From positions 172,848 to 200,002 of the forward strand of contig JH152748.1 of the NCBI GenBank assembly GCA_000226015.1: DNA of 27,155 nt, read 5' to 3'. Made by a program: the position numbers and the translations under genes. The stretch's first letter is position 1. The number at the start of each line of letters is the position of its first letter. Shown here piece by piece: positions 1 to 11,174 of this stretch. The stretch is from Mnemiopsis leidyi (lineage: Eukaryota; Ctenophora; Tentaculata; Lobata; Bolinopsidae). The notes beneath the pieces were generated by a model that saw only the letters and a list, made by a program, of their open reading frames with translations, was not told the DNA's origin and did no database searches.

Positions 1-20
1 CGCGGTAGTGTCTGTTGAGC

Positions 21-104
21 GGACTGTTCCGCGACAAAGTTTCCTGACAACATCTGTCGCGGTACAGTCCGTGTCGCGGTACAGTCCGTGTCGCGGTACA
101 GTCC
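21..104. repeat. 17-bp tandem repeat with one inverted copy
   Basis: GTCGCGGTACAGTCC occurs at 56-70, 73-87 and 90-104 (17-bp period). The same sequence with one change occurs inverted at 21-35. It lies in the presumed tetraspanin intron at the window edge. Confidence 0.8.
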
Positions 105-398
105 GTTTACCTCATTTCGGTAATGGTATCTCTTCGCCATGTGACACCGTGATAGAGCCTTAACATGCAAGCTGACAGCTCATACACACGTGCACTGATA
201 TATAAAACGATCGACCTTGAGGTTACTGATTAAAGATGTAATTAAAAATTTCAGAACGTTGGATCCATTCTCACAATTCTAAATCCCTCAAGGAGTACTT
301 TTATCAAGAAATTTGATCAGGACGACGTTTACACATAGCTATCAATAACCTAAGTTACTATTTTTGACCAAAATTAGGCCATATTTTGGTCAAATTCT

Positions 399-471
399 AT
401 TTACCGGGCCCCTCTATTTACCGGGCCTCAACCCTTTCCCCCGAGAGGCCCGGTAAATCGAGGGTTTACTG
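399..471. mobile_element. Possible pogo/Tigger-like transposon end in a tetraspanin intron
   Basis: The minus strand from 471 reads CAGTAAACCCTCGATTTACC next to a TA dinucleotide (472-473), the form of Tc1/mariner (pogo group) termini. ATTTACCGGGCCT at 416-428 pairs with its complement at 446-458. A third copy lies at 399-410, and a further inverted pair (TTGACCAAAAT) lies at 364-394. The opposite end and a transposase are not seen, so this is at most a remnant. Confidence 0.4.
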
Positions 472-521
472 TATATATTTCAAGCATTTCCCATGATCAA
501 CAGCGACTAACTAAATTTTAG

Positions 522-1089
522 AGTTCCTAAAGAAAGGCGATGTCTTGGAAGAGGTAGAAAGTTACATGAACGCCACCTTCAACGAAACAGCGTACGATGA
601 CATGTCCAACTCGACTCAGAAAGTCGTCGACCTCATCCAAGAGACCTTGGAGTGCTGCGGGTATGGCATATTCAGCAAATCAAATTCTATCACATTTGAA
701 CCTTAAATAACAACCGCGTCTAAAACTAAATTATAAGGTTTTACAACACCAAATTAATGGAGAGAAGATTCCATCCCACAAACTGACTACAAACTCCCCC
801 CAGGCTAAACAACGCAACAGACTGGACAGGACAACTACCAGCTTCCTGCTGCGAAACTCCTGACTCCAACTCCACCGACTCTAACTCAACGGAACCGGTT
901 GACTTTAAATGTACCGTCGACATCGCCTACGACGATGGATGCAAGGGAGAAGCTATGGAATTCGCTGACAAAGCTATCTTGTTCACATTCTACATCCTCG
1001 TTATTGGATTCTTCATCGAGTTTATGTGCATCTTTGCTGCATGCTGGGTTGTCAGAGAAGCAAGGAGATACTCTAAAATTAGAAGTTAG
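522..1089 (+). CDS. Tetraspanin, C-terminal part (two last exons; gene starts left of the window)
   Basis: Exons 522-660 and 804-1089 join in frame across a GT-AG intron (661-803). The 5' exons encoding TM1-TM3 lie outside the window. The joined peptide holds most of the large extracellular loop. It has the tetraspanin signature ECCG, a second double cysteine (ASCC), two more cysteines (FKC and DGC) and several N-x-S/T sequons. A final membrane helix (AILFTFYILVIGFFIEF) and a short basic tail ending in KIRS follow. Six loop cysteines fit the usual three-disulfide arrangement. Tetraspanins organise partner proteins in plasma-membrane microdomains. The subfamily cannot be named from this half. 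Two overlapping AATAAA signals at 1351-1360 would give a 3' UTR of about 270-290 nt. The gene runs tail to tail with SF3B4. Confidence 0.9.
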
Positions 1090-1350
1090 GAAAGTTTTTC
1101 CACTATTATCTCGAACTACCAAGAAGTGGTATACTGCTAGGCGGTGGTACTGGTACAGTGTTTAGTTTAACTGATCAAAGTCGGGAGTTTTATTAAAAGA
1201 GACATGAGTCATGGGATTTTGTTTGATTAACGAGGGCCATTCGTGGTCAAGAATTCAAAGTTTCAAGATTTCGTGTAATAATGAGTCAAATTGTCATCAT
1301 TGACTTAGTATAACTAGTCCAGCCTTAACACAATATAAATATCAAACTTA

Positions 1351-1360
1351 AATAAATAAA
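1351..1360 (+). terminator. Polyadenylation signals of the tetraspanin gene
   Basis: Two overlapping AATAAA hexamers lie 262-271 bases after the tetraspanin stop codon. They are the first such signals downstream of it on this strand. Confidence 0.55.
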
Positions 1361-1475
1361 AGTTGAGCGTCATATCAACATCTTAATGCCAGCTCTTTTA
1401 GCAGATACAATTATGAATTATGGTTAAACGTGTGTAGTTGTAAAAGTAAGAAATAAAATGGTAAGCCCGAAATGC

Positions 1476-1481
1476 TTTATT
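1476..1481 (-). terminator. Probable polyadenylation signal of SF3B4
   Basis: AATAAA on the minus strand, about 55 bases past the SF3B4 stop codon. A second AATAAA (1538-1533, minus) overlaps the stop codon itself and would leave almost no 3' UTR. The predicted 3' ends of this gene and the convergent tetraspanin lie only about 100 bp apart. Confidence 0.5.
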
Positions 1482-1533
1482 TTTGTTAAAACTATCAATA
1501 TAAATAAAAGCTGACGGACAAAAGACAAAAATT

Positions 1534-3290
1534 TTATTGATCTTGTCTCTGATCGATACCAGGAGGATGGGGAGGCCGATTTGGGGGTCGCTGTCCCATG
1601 AAGGGCGGTCGATACGGGGGACGAGGACCATGTCTGAAGTTCCCATCTGGGCGCGGTCCCCACATCGGCGGTGGCGGCATACCTCGAGGTGGCATGGGCG
1701 GGAAATTTCCTCCAGGTGGCATTGGGGGCATCGGCGGCATGTTTGGCGGAGGGCCAGGAGGTCCTCCTTTGTCTCCGCCGGGTGGACCACCAGGGGGAAC
1801 TGGCGGGAAGGGAGGCATCACACCACCAGGAGGAGGCGGCATCATTCCCATTGGAGGCATTGGCGGCATACCAGGTCGCATGTTAGGTGCCATGGAAGGC
1901 AAATTAGGAGGCATGTTTGGAGGCAGCATTCCAGGCATCATTGGAGGAGGCATCGGCATTCCATTTCTGATGGGTTCTTCAGTTTCTTCCTGGGCTGGCT
2001 TCTCAGGAGGAGCATCAGCAAATAGAGTGTGAGGTTTGTCTGCAAGAGAAAGTGGGTTTTGTGCACACAAAATTCGTTCTGCAGCTGAACCGTGTCTCTC
2101 GTTCTTACCGTCTTTCTTGAACGCGTAACTGACACTTATTGATCTGTTACACAGATACTGTCCATTCATTGCCTCAATAGCGGCGTCACTAGCTTCAAAG
2201 TTCGCAAAGTTTATGAACGCAAATCCCTTGGAGTTTCCCGTCTCAGGGTCCCGCATTACTTTGGGAGTCTGCAGGATAACACCGAACGCACTGAACGTGT
2301 CATATAGAAGTTTCTCGTCCACTTCTGGATCCAAATTTCCGATAAACAGGTTAGCGCCGACATCCAGACTCTTCTGATGTGCACTCGCCTGAGGAGGGTG
2401 TTCTTGGTCACAATCAGTAGTTTTAAACTGACTTTTCTCACCAGTAAACAATAAATAGCATTGTTTGATAGGTAATTAAACAGCAGTAGTAAATGAAATA
2501 TTCTTTTTCCTACCGTATTATGCGAGTATGAGAAAATATAATGAAAAAATAAATGTTTTTCGGCAACTTATTTGAAGTCTTACCTTGTTGACTCTGATTG
2601 GTTTGCCGAACATTTTTATCATGTTCATGATTTTGATACTGTAGTCCGCATCATCTTCTCCCATAAACTCTACAAATCCGTATCCCTGGTGTTGCTGTGT
2701 AATCCGGTCCTTTGGCATGTGCACATTCACTGTGAAATAGTGTTTGTCATTTGTCAATTATACAATTAGTTATTATTAGTCTCCTAGAATTGACTGTAAA
2801 CAGCTGCGAGTTCACATAATCGACTCATAGCACCGATATGGACTCCTTCTCAACTTACTACGAGAATACATGGATAGGAAGCTCCACACAACAACCTAAT
2901 TTATAGTCTTAAGGTCAACCGTCCTGGAAAGGACGCTTGGCCTAAAAACAAAGTAAAAATATTTTAGGCCAAGCGTCCGCAAGGACGCTTGGCCTGAAAA
3001 TAAATTGAAAAAACTTTTAGGCCAAGCGACCGAAATTTTAGGTACAAGTTGTTAGGCCAAGCATCCAGTTAGGCCAACAGACCGGGTACCGCACCGACCA
3101 CTGAAGTAAAACAAGAGGACATGCATGTCCTATGACCAAAAAGCAGGAATGATAACATGATTAAAAACTCACCAACTGGTCCGGCCTCTAGAAACAGTTC
3201 CCACAGCAAAGTCTCGCTAACTTTCTCATCTAGCCCTCCCACATAGATTGTAGCGTCTTGGTTCCGCTCAGCTATCGGACCCGCCGCCAT
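1534..3290 (-). CDS. SF3B4: Splicing factor 3B subunit 4 (SF3b49/SAP49)
   Basis: Three exons, 3290-3173, 2729-2584 and 2388-1534, total 1119 nt and give 372 residues; human SF3B4 has 424. Every junction is a GT-AG intron, with phases that restore the conserved reading ([13 protein letters not shown] and [16 protein letters not shown]). RRM1 covers about residues 13-91 with RNP2 IYVGGL and RNP1 [11 protein letters not shown]2 covers about 100-179 with LFIGNL and KGFAFINF. The last ~160 residues are Pro/Met/Gly-rich, as in the family. The protein is a component of the SF3b complex of the U2 snRNP; it contacts pre-mRNA upstream of the branch site and binds SF3B2. Just before the start codon the minus strand reads like a splice acceptor (T-rich tract, then TAG, then CTATG). 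This suggests a 5' UTR intron or trans-splicing. Identification is near certain. Confidence 0.97.
2931..3084. repeat. Nested inverted repeats in SF3B4 intron 1
   Basis: A core of about 13 bases (AGGCCAAGCGTCC and its complement) occurs six times within 155 bp in alternating orientation. Arms 2931-2947 and 2962-2978 pair perfectly over 17 bases. Arms 2983-3000 and 3015-3032 pair nearly perfectly. Two further degenerate direct copies follow at about 3050-3084. The layout is two back-to-back hairpins plus remnants, as in a foldback element or short MITE. No coding capacity is present. Confidence 0.8.
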
Positions 3291-3314
3291 AGCTACAAAT
3301 ACAAATATAGTGAC

Positions 3315-3868
3315 ATGGAGATAGTGGTAGAGAGGAAACTGTTATTTTCAGATCAACATCAGAAGATGCATCAAACATTAAAGTACCAGTAAGTATTGTT
3401 ATATAAACAATCAGACACAAAAAGAGCCAGGAGAATGCAGGTTTTCAGAAGTGAGGAAATACAAGCATTACTGAACAACGAAATCAACTTAGAGTAAGTG
3501 ATAACGATAATCATTTTTACAATTGTAAAACTTTTCCTGGAAGATCATTGAAACCCAAAAAAACTCTATCAAAGAGAACATTTAGTAAAAGCATAAAATC
3601 TGAAAGGTCTAAATTTTTGACGCCCAAGGAATCATCACCTTTTTCTAGGAAACAATCGAATGAAGACTACCATGACAATGAATATAACCATGACAACGAA
3701 TATCAGAGTCCACACCCAACACTTTCCACTGCTCTGGTTAAACTTTTCCAGCTGCGAAGTTTCCTTTTCCAGTTTTGCGGTGTTCTTGTCCACCACGTCT
3801 TGAACGCCCGACAGATTCTTGTTGTCCTGGATGATAATGTCACGTGCCGCTACCGAGACTTGTTTTAG
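3315..3868 (+). CDS. Doubtful hypothetical gene divergent from SF3B4 and antisense to the USE1 3' end
   Basis: A possible plus-strand reading joins 3315-3388, 3449-3493 and 3544-3868 through two GT-AG introns with GTAAGT donors, keeping frame throughout. It would give about 147 residues beginning [11 protein letters not shown], with a charged, lysine-rich middle part. I do not recognise it. Several points count against it. The introns would be only 60 and 50 nt, while clear introns in this window are at least 110 nt. Its ATG sits 24 bp from the SF3B4 ATG. Its last ~78 residues are read antisense through the USE1 membrane-anchor exon. It is listed so that transcript data can decide. Confidence 0.18.
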
Positions 3869-5025
3869 ATTTTGGGTCATTGCCAGCATTTGGTCCGCAA
3901 GTTTCGTTTGTCTCTGAAATACTTAATGATTAGACGAAAATTTGGGTTTATAGAGAGCAAATTCGCAGTTCTCTCGGCTGAAACATTACAGCACAGTCAC
4001 ATTGTAAATTTTGTCTTTCTCCGAGGCGATGGAACAAGCTAAATTCCTGTAAACGAAAATAACTCAGACATAAAGAAAAGATGAAAACACGAGGAAGTTT
4101 AAGCAAGCTTAATTTAGCTGGTTTGTCGATGCTAGCACAAGAACACGTACAAACGTACGTCGCGCGCGTCGTATTTTGATAGAAATGCGCGAAAAAGAAG
4201 ATTGTTGTATTCTTCAAAACGACCCGCGCCTTACAACAAAGCGAATCCTAGCTGTGACCAATGCATCAATTACATGAATTAGCTCGACTCAAATAACAAT
4301 AACTATTAAATGTAGTGTAAAAACCAGTGTGCCGTCACACTTGTGTAGCTATACCTCCTTATGCTGCTTTAAAACTTCCGATACATCCCTCTCAGGCAAA
4401 TATTCCTCCTGAATTACTCCAGGAGATGAGCGTGGCAGATCAGGGGAAAATCCTGAAACATTCAGCTTCTCAGGGGTTTTCAACTTCTGCTGCTCCTCTC
4501 TGAAGTATTTTCTAGATCACTTTATTGGCATAATAGTTCTAATATGATGGATAGTGAAATTTGGCCAGAACTCACAAAAAAGTGTAATCCTGCAAACGAC
4601 TGAATGATAAAATGGACCAACACCCTGCTTCGACGACGTTGAATCAGCTCTGATATCTGGGAAGGTCGCTCCAACTTTGGTTGAGAGAGAGTAGCCATGA
4701 CCTTCTCCAGATCGTTCATGGACTTTTCGTAGCTGACACGATCATCAGCAGTCAAGCCTGGAGTCTCCTCTGGGGGTAAAATATTTTGGTTTTTGCGTGA
4801 CAGTCACATGTCAGAAGTTTTGGTGACGCACGAATGCGGCAAGAATAAAGGTCCATAACATTCATACTAAAAGCAAAGATTATTATGTGATGCGATACTT
4901 TAATTGTTAAAAACTTACTCAGTTGAGCATGTAGCTTCTTCAGATGCTCGTAATAATGTGGTTTTCTCCAGCTGTTATTGTCCAGGGCACGCGTACGCGC
5001 CATCAACTCAACAAACTGAACTTCG

Positions 5026-5051
<26 letters not shown>
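3635..5051 (-). CDS. USE1: Vesicle transport protein USE1 (ER Q-SNARE)
   Basis: Four exons: 5051-4919, 4769-4622, 4511-4355 and 3913-3635, total 717 nt (238 residues; human 259). The N-terminal helical region starts at NEVQFVELMARTRALDNN. The SNARE segment (about [17 protein letters not shown] to the membrane) carries QDNKNL, aligning with KKDNQTL in human USE1; USE1 proteins are known for Asp at the SNARE zero layer. A C-terminal anchor ([20 protein letters not shown]) with tail IRLFPRKR follows. USE1 works with syntaxin 18, SEC20 and SEC22B in Golgi-to-ER retrograde fusion. The exon 2/3 junction has a poor donor (GTTGGT) but gives SRVKY, matching human SRARY; an alternative 4624/4495 also stays in frame. 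The ATG has a strong context (A at -3, G at +4) and lies inside the TRIAP1 coding sequence. Confidence 0.93.
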
Positions 5052-5793
<742 letters not shown>

Positions 5794-5794
5794 T

Positions 5795-6293
5795 TACAAG
5801 TTACATTGTTTCAATCTACAAGTTACATTATTTCAATCTACAAGTTACATTATTTCAATATACAAGTTACATTGTTTCAATCTACAAGTTACATTGTTTC
5901 AATCTGCAAGTTACATTGTTTCAATCTACAAGTAACATTGTTTCAATCTACAAGTAACATTATCTTAATCTACAAGTTACATTATTTCAATATACAAGTA
6001 ACATTATCTTAATCTACAAGTTACATTGTTTTAATCTACAAGTTACATTGTTTCAATCTACAAGTTACATTGTTTCAATCTACAAGTTACATTGTTTCAA
6101 TCTACTTATACTAGTTACATTATTTCAATCTACAAGTTACATTGTTTCAATCTACAAGTTACATTGTTTCAATCTACTTATACTAGTTACATTATTTCAA
6201 TCTACAAGTTACATTATTTCAATCTACTTATACTAGTTACATTATTTCAATCTACAAGTTACATTATTTCAACCTACAAGTTACATTATTTCA
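5795..6293. repeat. 22-bp minisatellite upstream of TRIAP1 (about 22 copies)
   Basis: Fourteen 22-bp units in a row from 5795 (core TACAAGTTACATT), then a mix of 22-bp units and three 28-bp variants that contain TACTTATACTAG, ending at 6293. Position 12 of the unit is G or A, which marks sub-families. Since 22 is not a multiple of three, the apparent reading frames in it are repeat artefacts. On the TRIAP1 sense strand 19 of the 22 units contain ATG followed immediately by TAA. Confidence 0.97.
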
Positions 6294-8676
6294 CGCCGTA
6301 GTTACGATAAGATTTGATTTAAAACTTTTAACCAAAAGTTGAATACAACAATAGCAATTCAATACAAAAATAAACCAATGTAACGCCCTATTAGGAAGAA
6401 CCGATCTTATCAAGACAGTGGGTATGGACCTTTCATAAAATCAGGAGTGGAAATTAGGTCAGATTTGAGTTTGGTATCCAGAACATATTGCACGTAGACT
6501 TAACCCACTCATTGGTTCGCCCATTCGTTTGTCACTTTTTATAATCAATTATGTCATTCCTTAACCGTCGCTAAAGAAAATTGAGCGAATGGACAAAGTT
6601 TGGTTAAGCTAGATCGCTGTAGATTTTCACTCAGTCCTATGACTGGCAACTGCACTTCTTACTTACATGACTTAGGATTGGAACCAGATTAAAGAACATC
6701 TTTTTTCTGATGTGGATTTTAGTGGCCCCTCCAATCCTATAGTACAGTTTTGTTCTATGCATTTCTGCCGTCAACATTGGTTTTGAGCACTTTAGCAGCC
6801 TATACATACGTTGTCCCATTTTGTTTATTGATTTCATTGTGTAATTCTGTATTGTTTGATGAAAGTTTTATATGAAATCATCAAAGATAACATTGCTCAA
6901 TAGAAAATTTTGAATTATTTAGAAATTAAAAGAGTAATTTAATTAGAATTTCCAGATTTCAATTACGTCAAAAGAACACTTCGGTACGTATTTTCTGTTG
7001 TGGATCTTCATGGGCGCGGAAATTTGTCTGTGAGAATAATGTTTTGATGATGAATGAAATAAAAAATATTTCATTATGCAGACTATGAGTTTATTTAAAA
7101 GCAAAACTTTTAGAAAATATTGCACTTTTCCGAATGTTAAATCACTTGCAGCTAACAGTATAATTCGGTGTCATCAAAAGTAGCATAAAATCTAAAAAAC
7201 AAAAAGGAAAACTTTGCACAATAAAGACACAGTAAAGGGGTGGATATATATTTTGGGGTGGGGTTATTGTATTATTGTTTAAATGGAATTTCGCTTATTC
7301 GGAGACTTGAAAACATCCATAAATCTTCTGTAACTATCAATAAATCTAGGCCGCCACATAGTCAACTTACATTAATGCTAGACAACTTGCAATGTCCAAT
7401 TCATTAATTAAGTTTTAAAGAAAGATTTATTTACTAAATCTCATCTGCATTCTACAAGTAAAATTTACCCTACATGTTAAGTTAAACACAATTCACAATA
7501 GCATAAAACCCTGGCAAATAGATATCGCAACACAAGAATCAGGAATTTGAGGAACTGCTGGCCAAATACCAATCAGTGTCTAAATATAAAGATTAAAAAT
7601 CGCAATTCAATGTACAACTTAAGCACCCCAACCTAACCTTAGTTATTGCGACTTCGTAAAAATTTCATGAAAAAATATTTTATTCATTCTTCACCTAATT
7701 AGGTGACTTAAATTTTAGTTATCCGACAATAAATATGTATTTTTTATTAACTTTTAAATTTTAATTAACTTATCTAAGATGTTATATCATTTGTAATATA
7801 CCTATATTTTATCTAAATTATATTGTCACAACTAGCTGGAAACCCAGCCTACGGCCTGGATTACCAGTACCCGCATCGCCGAGAACCCCCTCCCTCTCCC
7901 TTACCCCCATCACCTTCTTATCTCAGGAGATAGATAAGGTGTTGTAAAACCTACCTTTGGAAAATAATTTGCTCTTGTTTCTAGAAAAAAAAGTCCAGCA
8001 CCGGTCACTCTCAAATCTAACGATAAGCAGTGCCCTTCTTCACTTGTCTCACTGCCTCAGGTCTCCACAAAAATGGAACCTATCTTGATATCATATATGT
8101 AAATTTTGCCGTCAAATTTAATAAATTGTTTTACTAAGAAATTGTTTCACTATTTCTAGACAAACAGAATAATTAAATGTTTCAATTCACAGTTATTTGA
8201 AGTAATTGGTAGTCCAGATTATTCGAAACCAGTGTGTTCAAAAAACTACTTTTTTCATCTAAAATTTTTCAAAATTTACAGAAAAGCAATGAAATTGAAA
8301 AATAAAGCTGTTAATCGAAAAATTGCTACCGTCTGTAAATATTGACGGGACACCAAAACACGATGTATGCATGGCAAGACATGCTCGCAAAATATGGGCC
8401 CTCCCAAGCAAGTGAAATCAAAAGAGAGATATAAATAATCTTCATGTATGAATTGTGAGCTGTGATCAAACATAATATAATAACACAAAACAAAGATGGG
8501 GCCACATCCATCTAACAAGATCAAACATCATGCAGCTTATCGATCTTCAAACAGAGCCTGTAGCAATCATTGTTGGCGAGAGGGTAGTAGAACAGCTCTG
8601 TCGCAGTACTGAGGAGCTCGATTTAAGCTCCTTCTCGACTGGACCCACTAAATAAGGTGTACTTATCTCAGCAGTG
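6294..8676. other. Intergenic stretch between TRIAP1 and HPDL
   Basis: Mostly AT-rich with no long reading frame that resembles a known protein. Two short segments (about 6700-6740 and 6980-7020) share a degenerate TGTGGAT-type block. One GC-rich island (7836-7933) looks like a terminal exon on the plus strand; it is described as a separate feature and finding. A small perfect hairpin around the CTTATCTCAGGAGATAGATAAG motif lies near 7917-7938. The rest shows nothing I can support. Confidence 0.5.
7836..7933 (+). other. Exon-like GC-rich island, possible terminal exon of an unrecognised gene
   Basis: An acceptor-like tract ending ACTAG at 7835 is followed by an open frame of 31 codons to TAG (7931-7933). 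The peptide begins GNPAYGLDYQYPHR and then becomes proline-rich, resembling a cytoplasmic tail. AATAAA follows at 8120-8125. It stands out in base composition from the flanking AT-rich DNA. No upstream exon was found, and the family is unknown. Confidence 0.25.
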
Positions 8677-9678
8677 CTATGACACAGCAGAGGACTCCAT
8701 TTTCTTCTGCAGTGCAGAAAACAGTGCTTTAACATTGCCCTGACCGAACCCTCTGGATCCCCTCCGCTCTATGATCTCTAGAAACATTCCATCCTTCTCC
8801 AACAAACTCTCTGTAAATACTTGCAGCAAATACCCGTCTTGGTCCTGGTCTACTATAACGCTGTTCTCATACGCCAACACAGGATCTATGCCTAAATCAT
8901 TGAACTGAAGGAGTTTATCTTCTAACTCGTAATAAGAATGTGGCTGTTGGATAACTCTCACACCATTCTCTCGAAGATTGTGAACCGTCTGGAAAATGTC
9001 TGAAGATTTTAAGGCTATATGCTGGACTCCCCCTCCATGATTAGCTTTCAAAAACCTCTCTATTTGGTTGCATCCGGTTGAACTGTTAGTTATTGGTTCT
9101 GAAAAGGCGAATATCGGCAGATCGCTCCCTTTGCTGCAGTTAACAAACATTTCCATTCCTGATCCGTTCACAGCAACCTTCATGCTTCCAGAAGGAGATC
9201 CAGCTAATGGGTACGGATCCACGTTAAGAAATTCCGCATACCATTGCGCATGAAGTTTAGCTGTCCTTTTGTCGCAACATATCAAGACGTGATCTATGTC
9301 ACGTGACATGCTGACTTCACCATGTGTTTCTGAGGAATGTTCGTACACGCGGTGACTCAGCGCGGGGAAGGGAGACGCAACATCAACAAACGGTACTCCT
9401 GGGTGGTATCGACAGTTTTCTTTCACTTCGGAAGTTTTTGTTTTTAGTTTGTTGGCGAGATTTTTCTTGAGGATTGTTAGATTCGGACAGGTAAACGCGA
9501 TGTTAGTTACGCGGCTGACTTCAGATGGACTCTTTTTGAGATAGAGATTAATGTTGTTTGATTTTAAGATACATGAGTCTTTGTGTTCATTGACAAGAGA
9601 TAATGAAAAGTTTGAGGCGAAGATTTGTTTGGCTTTTGTTAGGTTTCTACAACTTATTTCCAAATGATTCAGAAGCAT
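8677..9678 (-). CDS. HPDL: 4-hydroxyphenylpyruvate dioxygenase-like protein (HPDL type)
   Basis: One uninterrupted 333-residue frame, intronless like human HPDL (371 residues). It has the two-domain vicinal-oxygen-chelate fold of the HPD family. All three Fe(II) ligands are visible: His130 (DIDHV), His220 (VQHIAL) and Glu301 (FLEIIE). The end GFGQGNVKALF and the short C-terminus match HPDL (GFGQGNIRALW) better than HPD (GFGAGNFNSLF plus a longer tail). Human HPDL is mitochondrial and makes 4-hydroxymandelate from 4-hydroxyphenylpyruvate on a route to the coenzyme Q headgroup. HPD makes homogentisate in tyrosine breakdown. A divergent HPD remains possible because GVQHIALKSSDI is also HPD-like. 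An in-frame TGA five codons upstream fixes the start at 9678, unless a spliced leader exon exists. Confidence 0.85.
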   Translation of the reverse strand: MLLNHLEISCRNLTKAKQIFASNFSLSLVNEHKDSCILKSNNINLYLKKSPSEVSRVTNIAFTCPNLTILKKNLANKLKTKTSEVKENCRYHPGVPFVDVASPFPALSHRVYEHSSETHGEVSMSRDIDHVLICCDKRTAKLHAQWYAEFLNVDPYPLAGSPSGSMKVAVNGSGMEMFVNCSKGSDLPIFAFSEPITNSSTGCNQIERFLKANHGGGVQHIALKSSDIFQTVHNLRENGVRVIQQPHSYYELEDKLLQFNDLGIDPVLAYENSVIVDQDQDGYLLQVFTESLLEKDGMFLEIIERRGSRGFGQGNVKALFSALQKKMESSAVS

Positions 9679-10509
9679 CTTAAACTTTTTTCATTCGAGT
9701 TCACTTTGGCTTTAAACTCAAAACCTGCATATATGTCAGAGAGTTAAGATAAGAAAGGTCGAATGCTTCGTCGGAGTAGGAATTACTTTAAATAAGAGTT
9801 CTGCTCAATAAATTAATCAATTAATTATTAATTATAGCAGTATGTATTACAAATTTTTCTTGTATACTTTGACCGTCTTTAGTATCTGATGGCTGACGGC
9901 TATGAGACAAAATCAAACAGTCGACTAAATAAATTACAAACATTAATATAAATTTATACACAGATATAAAAACATGCAATAATCAGGGATTTCCACCTGC
10001 AAAGCTTATTGCCAGCGTTAATGAAATGATGTACAAACAGTGCAATGTAATGACAGACGGATAGCAAAACCGAGCTTTGCGCTGAATTAAGCAAGACTTA
10101 CAAATTAGCAGAAAAACCACCGTCGAGCTGTGAAGTTTCAAATATCTGTTTAAAGATAAATAGGCAACGGAAGTCCAAATAAAAACCTTTGCTTGGAGAA
10201 AAGTAACAAATATAAATAACAGATAGGGAAAAAGTATATCATAGAAAATATATTAAAGGAAAAATATTCTGTGATATTGATATGTACATACAAATAACCT
10301 CAATGTTTGACCTTCTGAACATTATACATACGAAAAGAATAAGTTACAGCAATGACATTCAAGTCGTGTCATCATATAAATAAAGTTTTGAAAGGCCCAC
10401 GGAAAACCTTAAAACGATGATAATAATTAATTAATACCGATTAATAACCGATTTCAGATAAGTTCATGCATTAATTGATAAAAACGAATAAACATGAGAG
10501 TTCCCTTCA
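9679..10509. other. Intergenic stretch between HPDL and the histidine phosphatase
   Basis: About 830 bp of AT-rich sequence with no recognisable gene, repeat array or RNA gene. It must contain the HPDL promoter and the 3' UTR of the phosphatase. Confidence 0.6.
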
Positions 10510-11129
10510 TCACTTTTGCCACTTCTCCCAAACGTTATCAACTCTGATAAATATTTCTCCAGACTCCGTCAAAGTACCATCTTGTGTAAGAGTATACTGT
10601 TTACAATCGCAGTTTGCAAAAGCACAAAATTGCCCAATTCCTACGAGCTCTGTCAAGAAACGCCCGTGTGACACGACTGCTATTCTTGATTCTGGTCTGG
10701 AATTTAGAAACTTTTTGAAGTCTTTTACTCGCTTCTCTAACTGAAAAAGGGGTAATAAAATAATAGGTAATAAATTATGATTGTTGGTAAATTGGATTTT
10801 GCACGATATCAAATTTTACTTTGAGCCAGGATAGGGTGTCTTGTCAAATGACAGTTGACATAGAAGTAAAAACTAACGAGTTCTCATCATATTTTCAACC
10901 TTCACCCCCAGCCCCTGAACTAACGTGCTCCTGAGTTTCAAGATCGGTCCACCACTTTTCATTCTTTATCAGGGAGAAATCGCGATGTGGGAAGTCTTTA
11001 GATATCTGAGTTTTCTTGCTCCCGTAGTCACACTCGCCGTGTCCCATTTCTGAGAGAGAACACGTTCAAGTGTAAGTGTAAGTGTAAGGTAAGATTTAGT
11101 GAAAATGTTCATAAAAGCGAAAGTGAAAG

Positions 11130-11174
<45 letters not shown>

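Noticed and set aside
1537..2032. Long Gly- or Arg/His-rich plus-strand reading frames
   Set aside because: They are the antisense of the GC-rich proline/methionine tail of SF3B4 and have no independent signals.
5795..6293. CRISPR array
   Set aside because: Units are contiguous with no unique spacers, and the context is an animal genome with introns.
5795..6301. Three similar plus-strand reading frames of about 65 residues with repeated FQSTSYI/KLH peptides
   Set aside because: They are frame-cycling translations of the 22-bp minisatellite.
6637..7125. Two short minus-strand frames with KIHxRK-like segments
   Set aside because: The similarity is limited to one short block and the rest does not align. 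There is no splice or family support.
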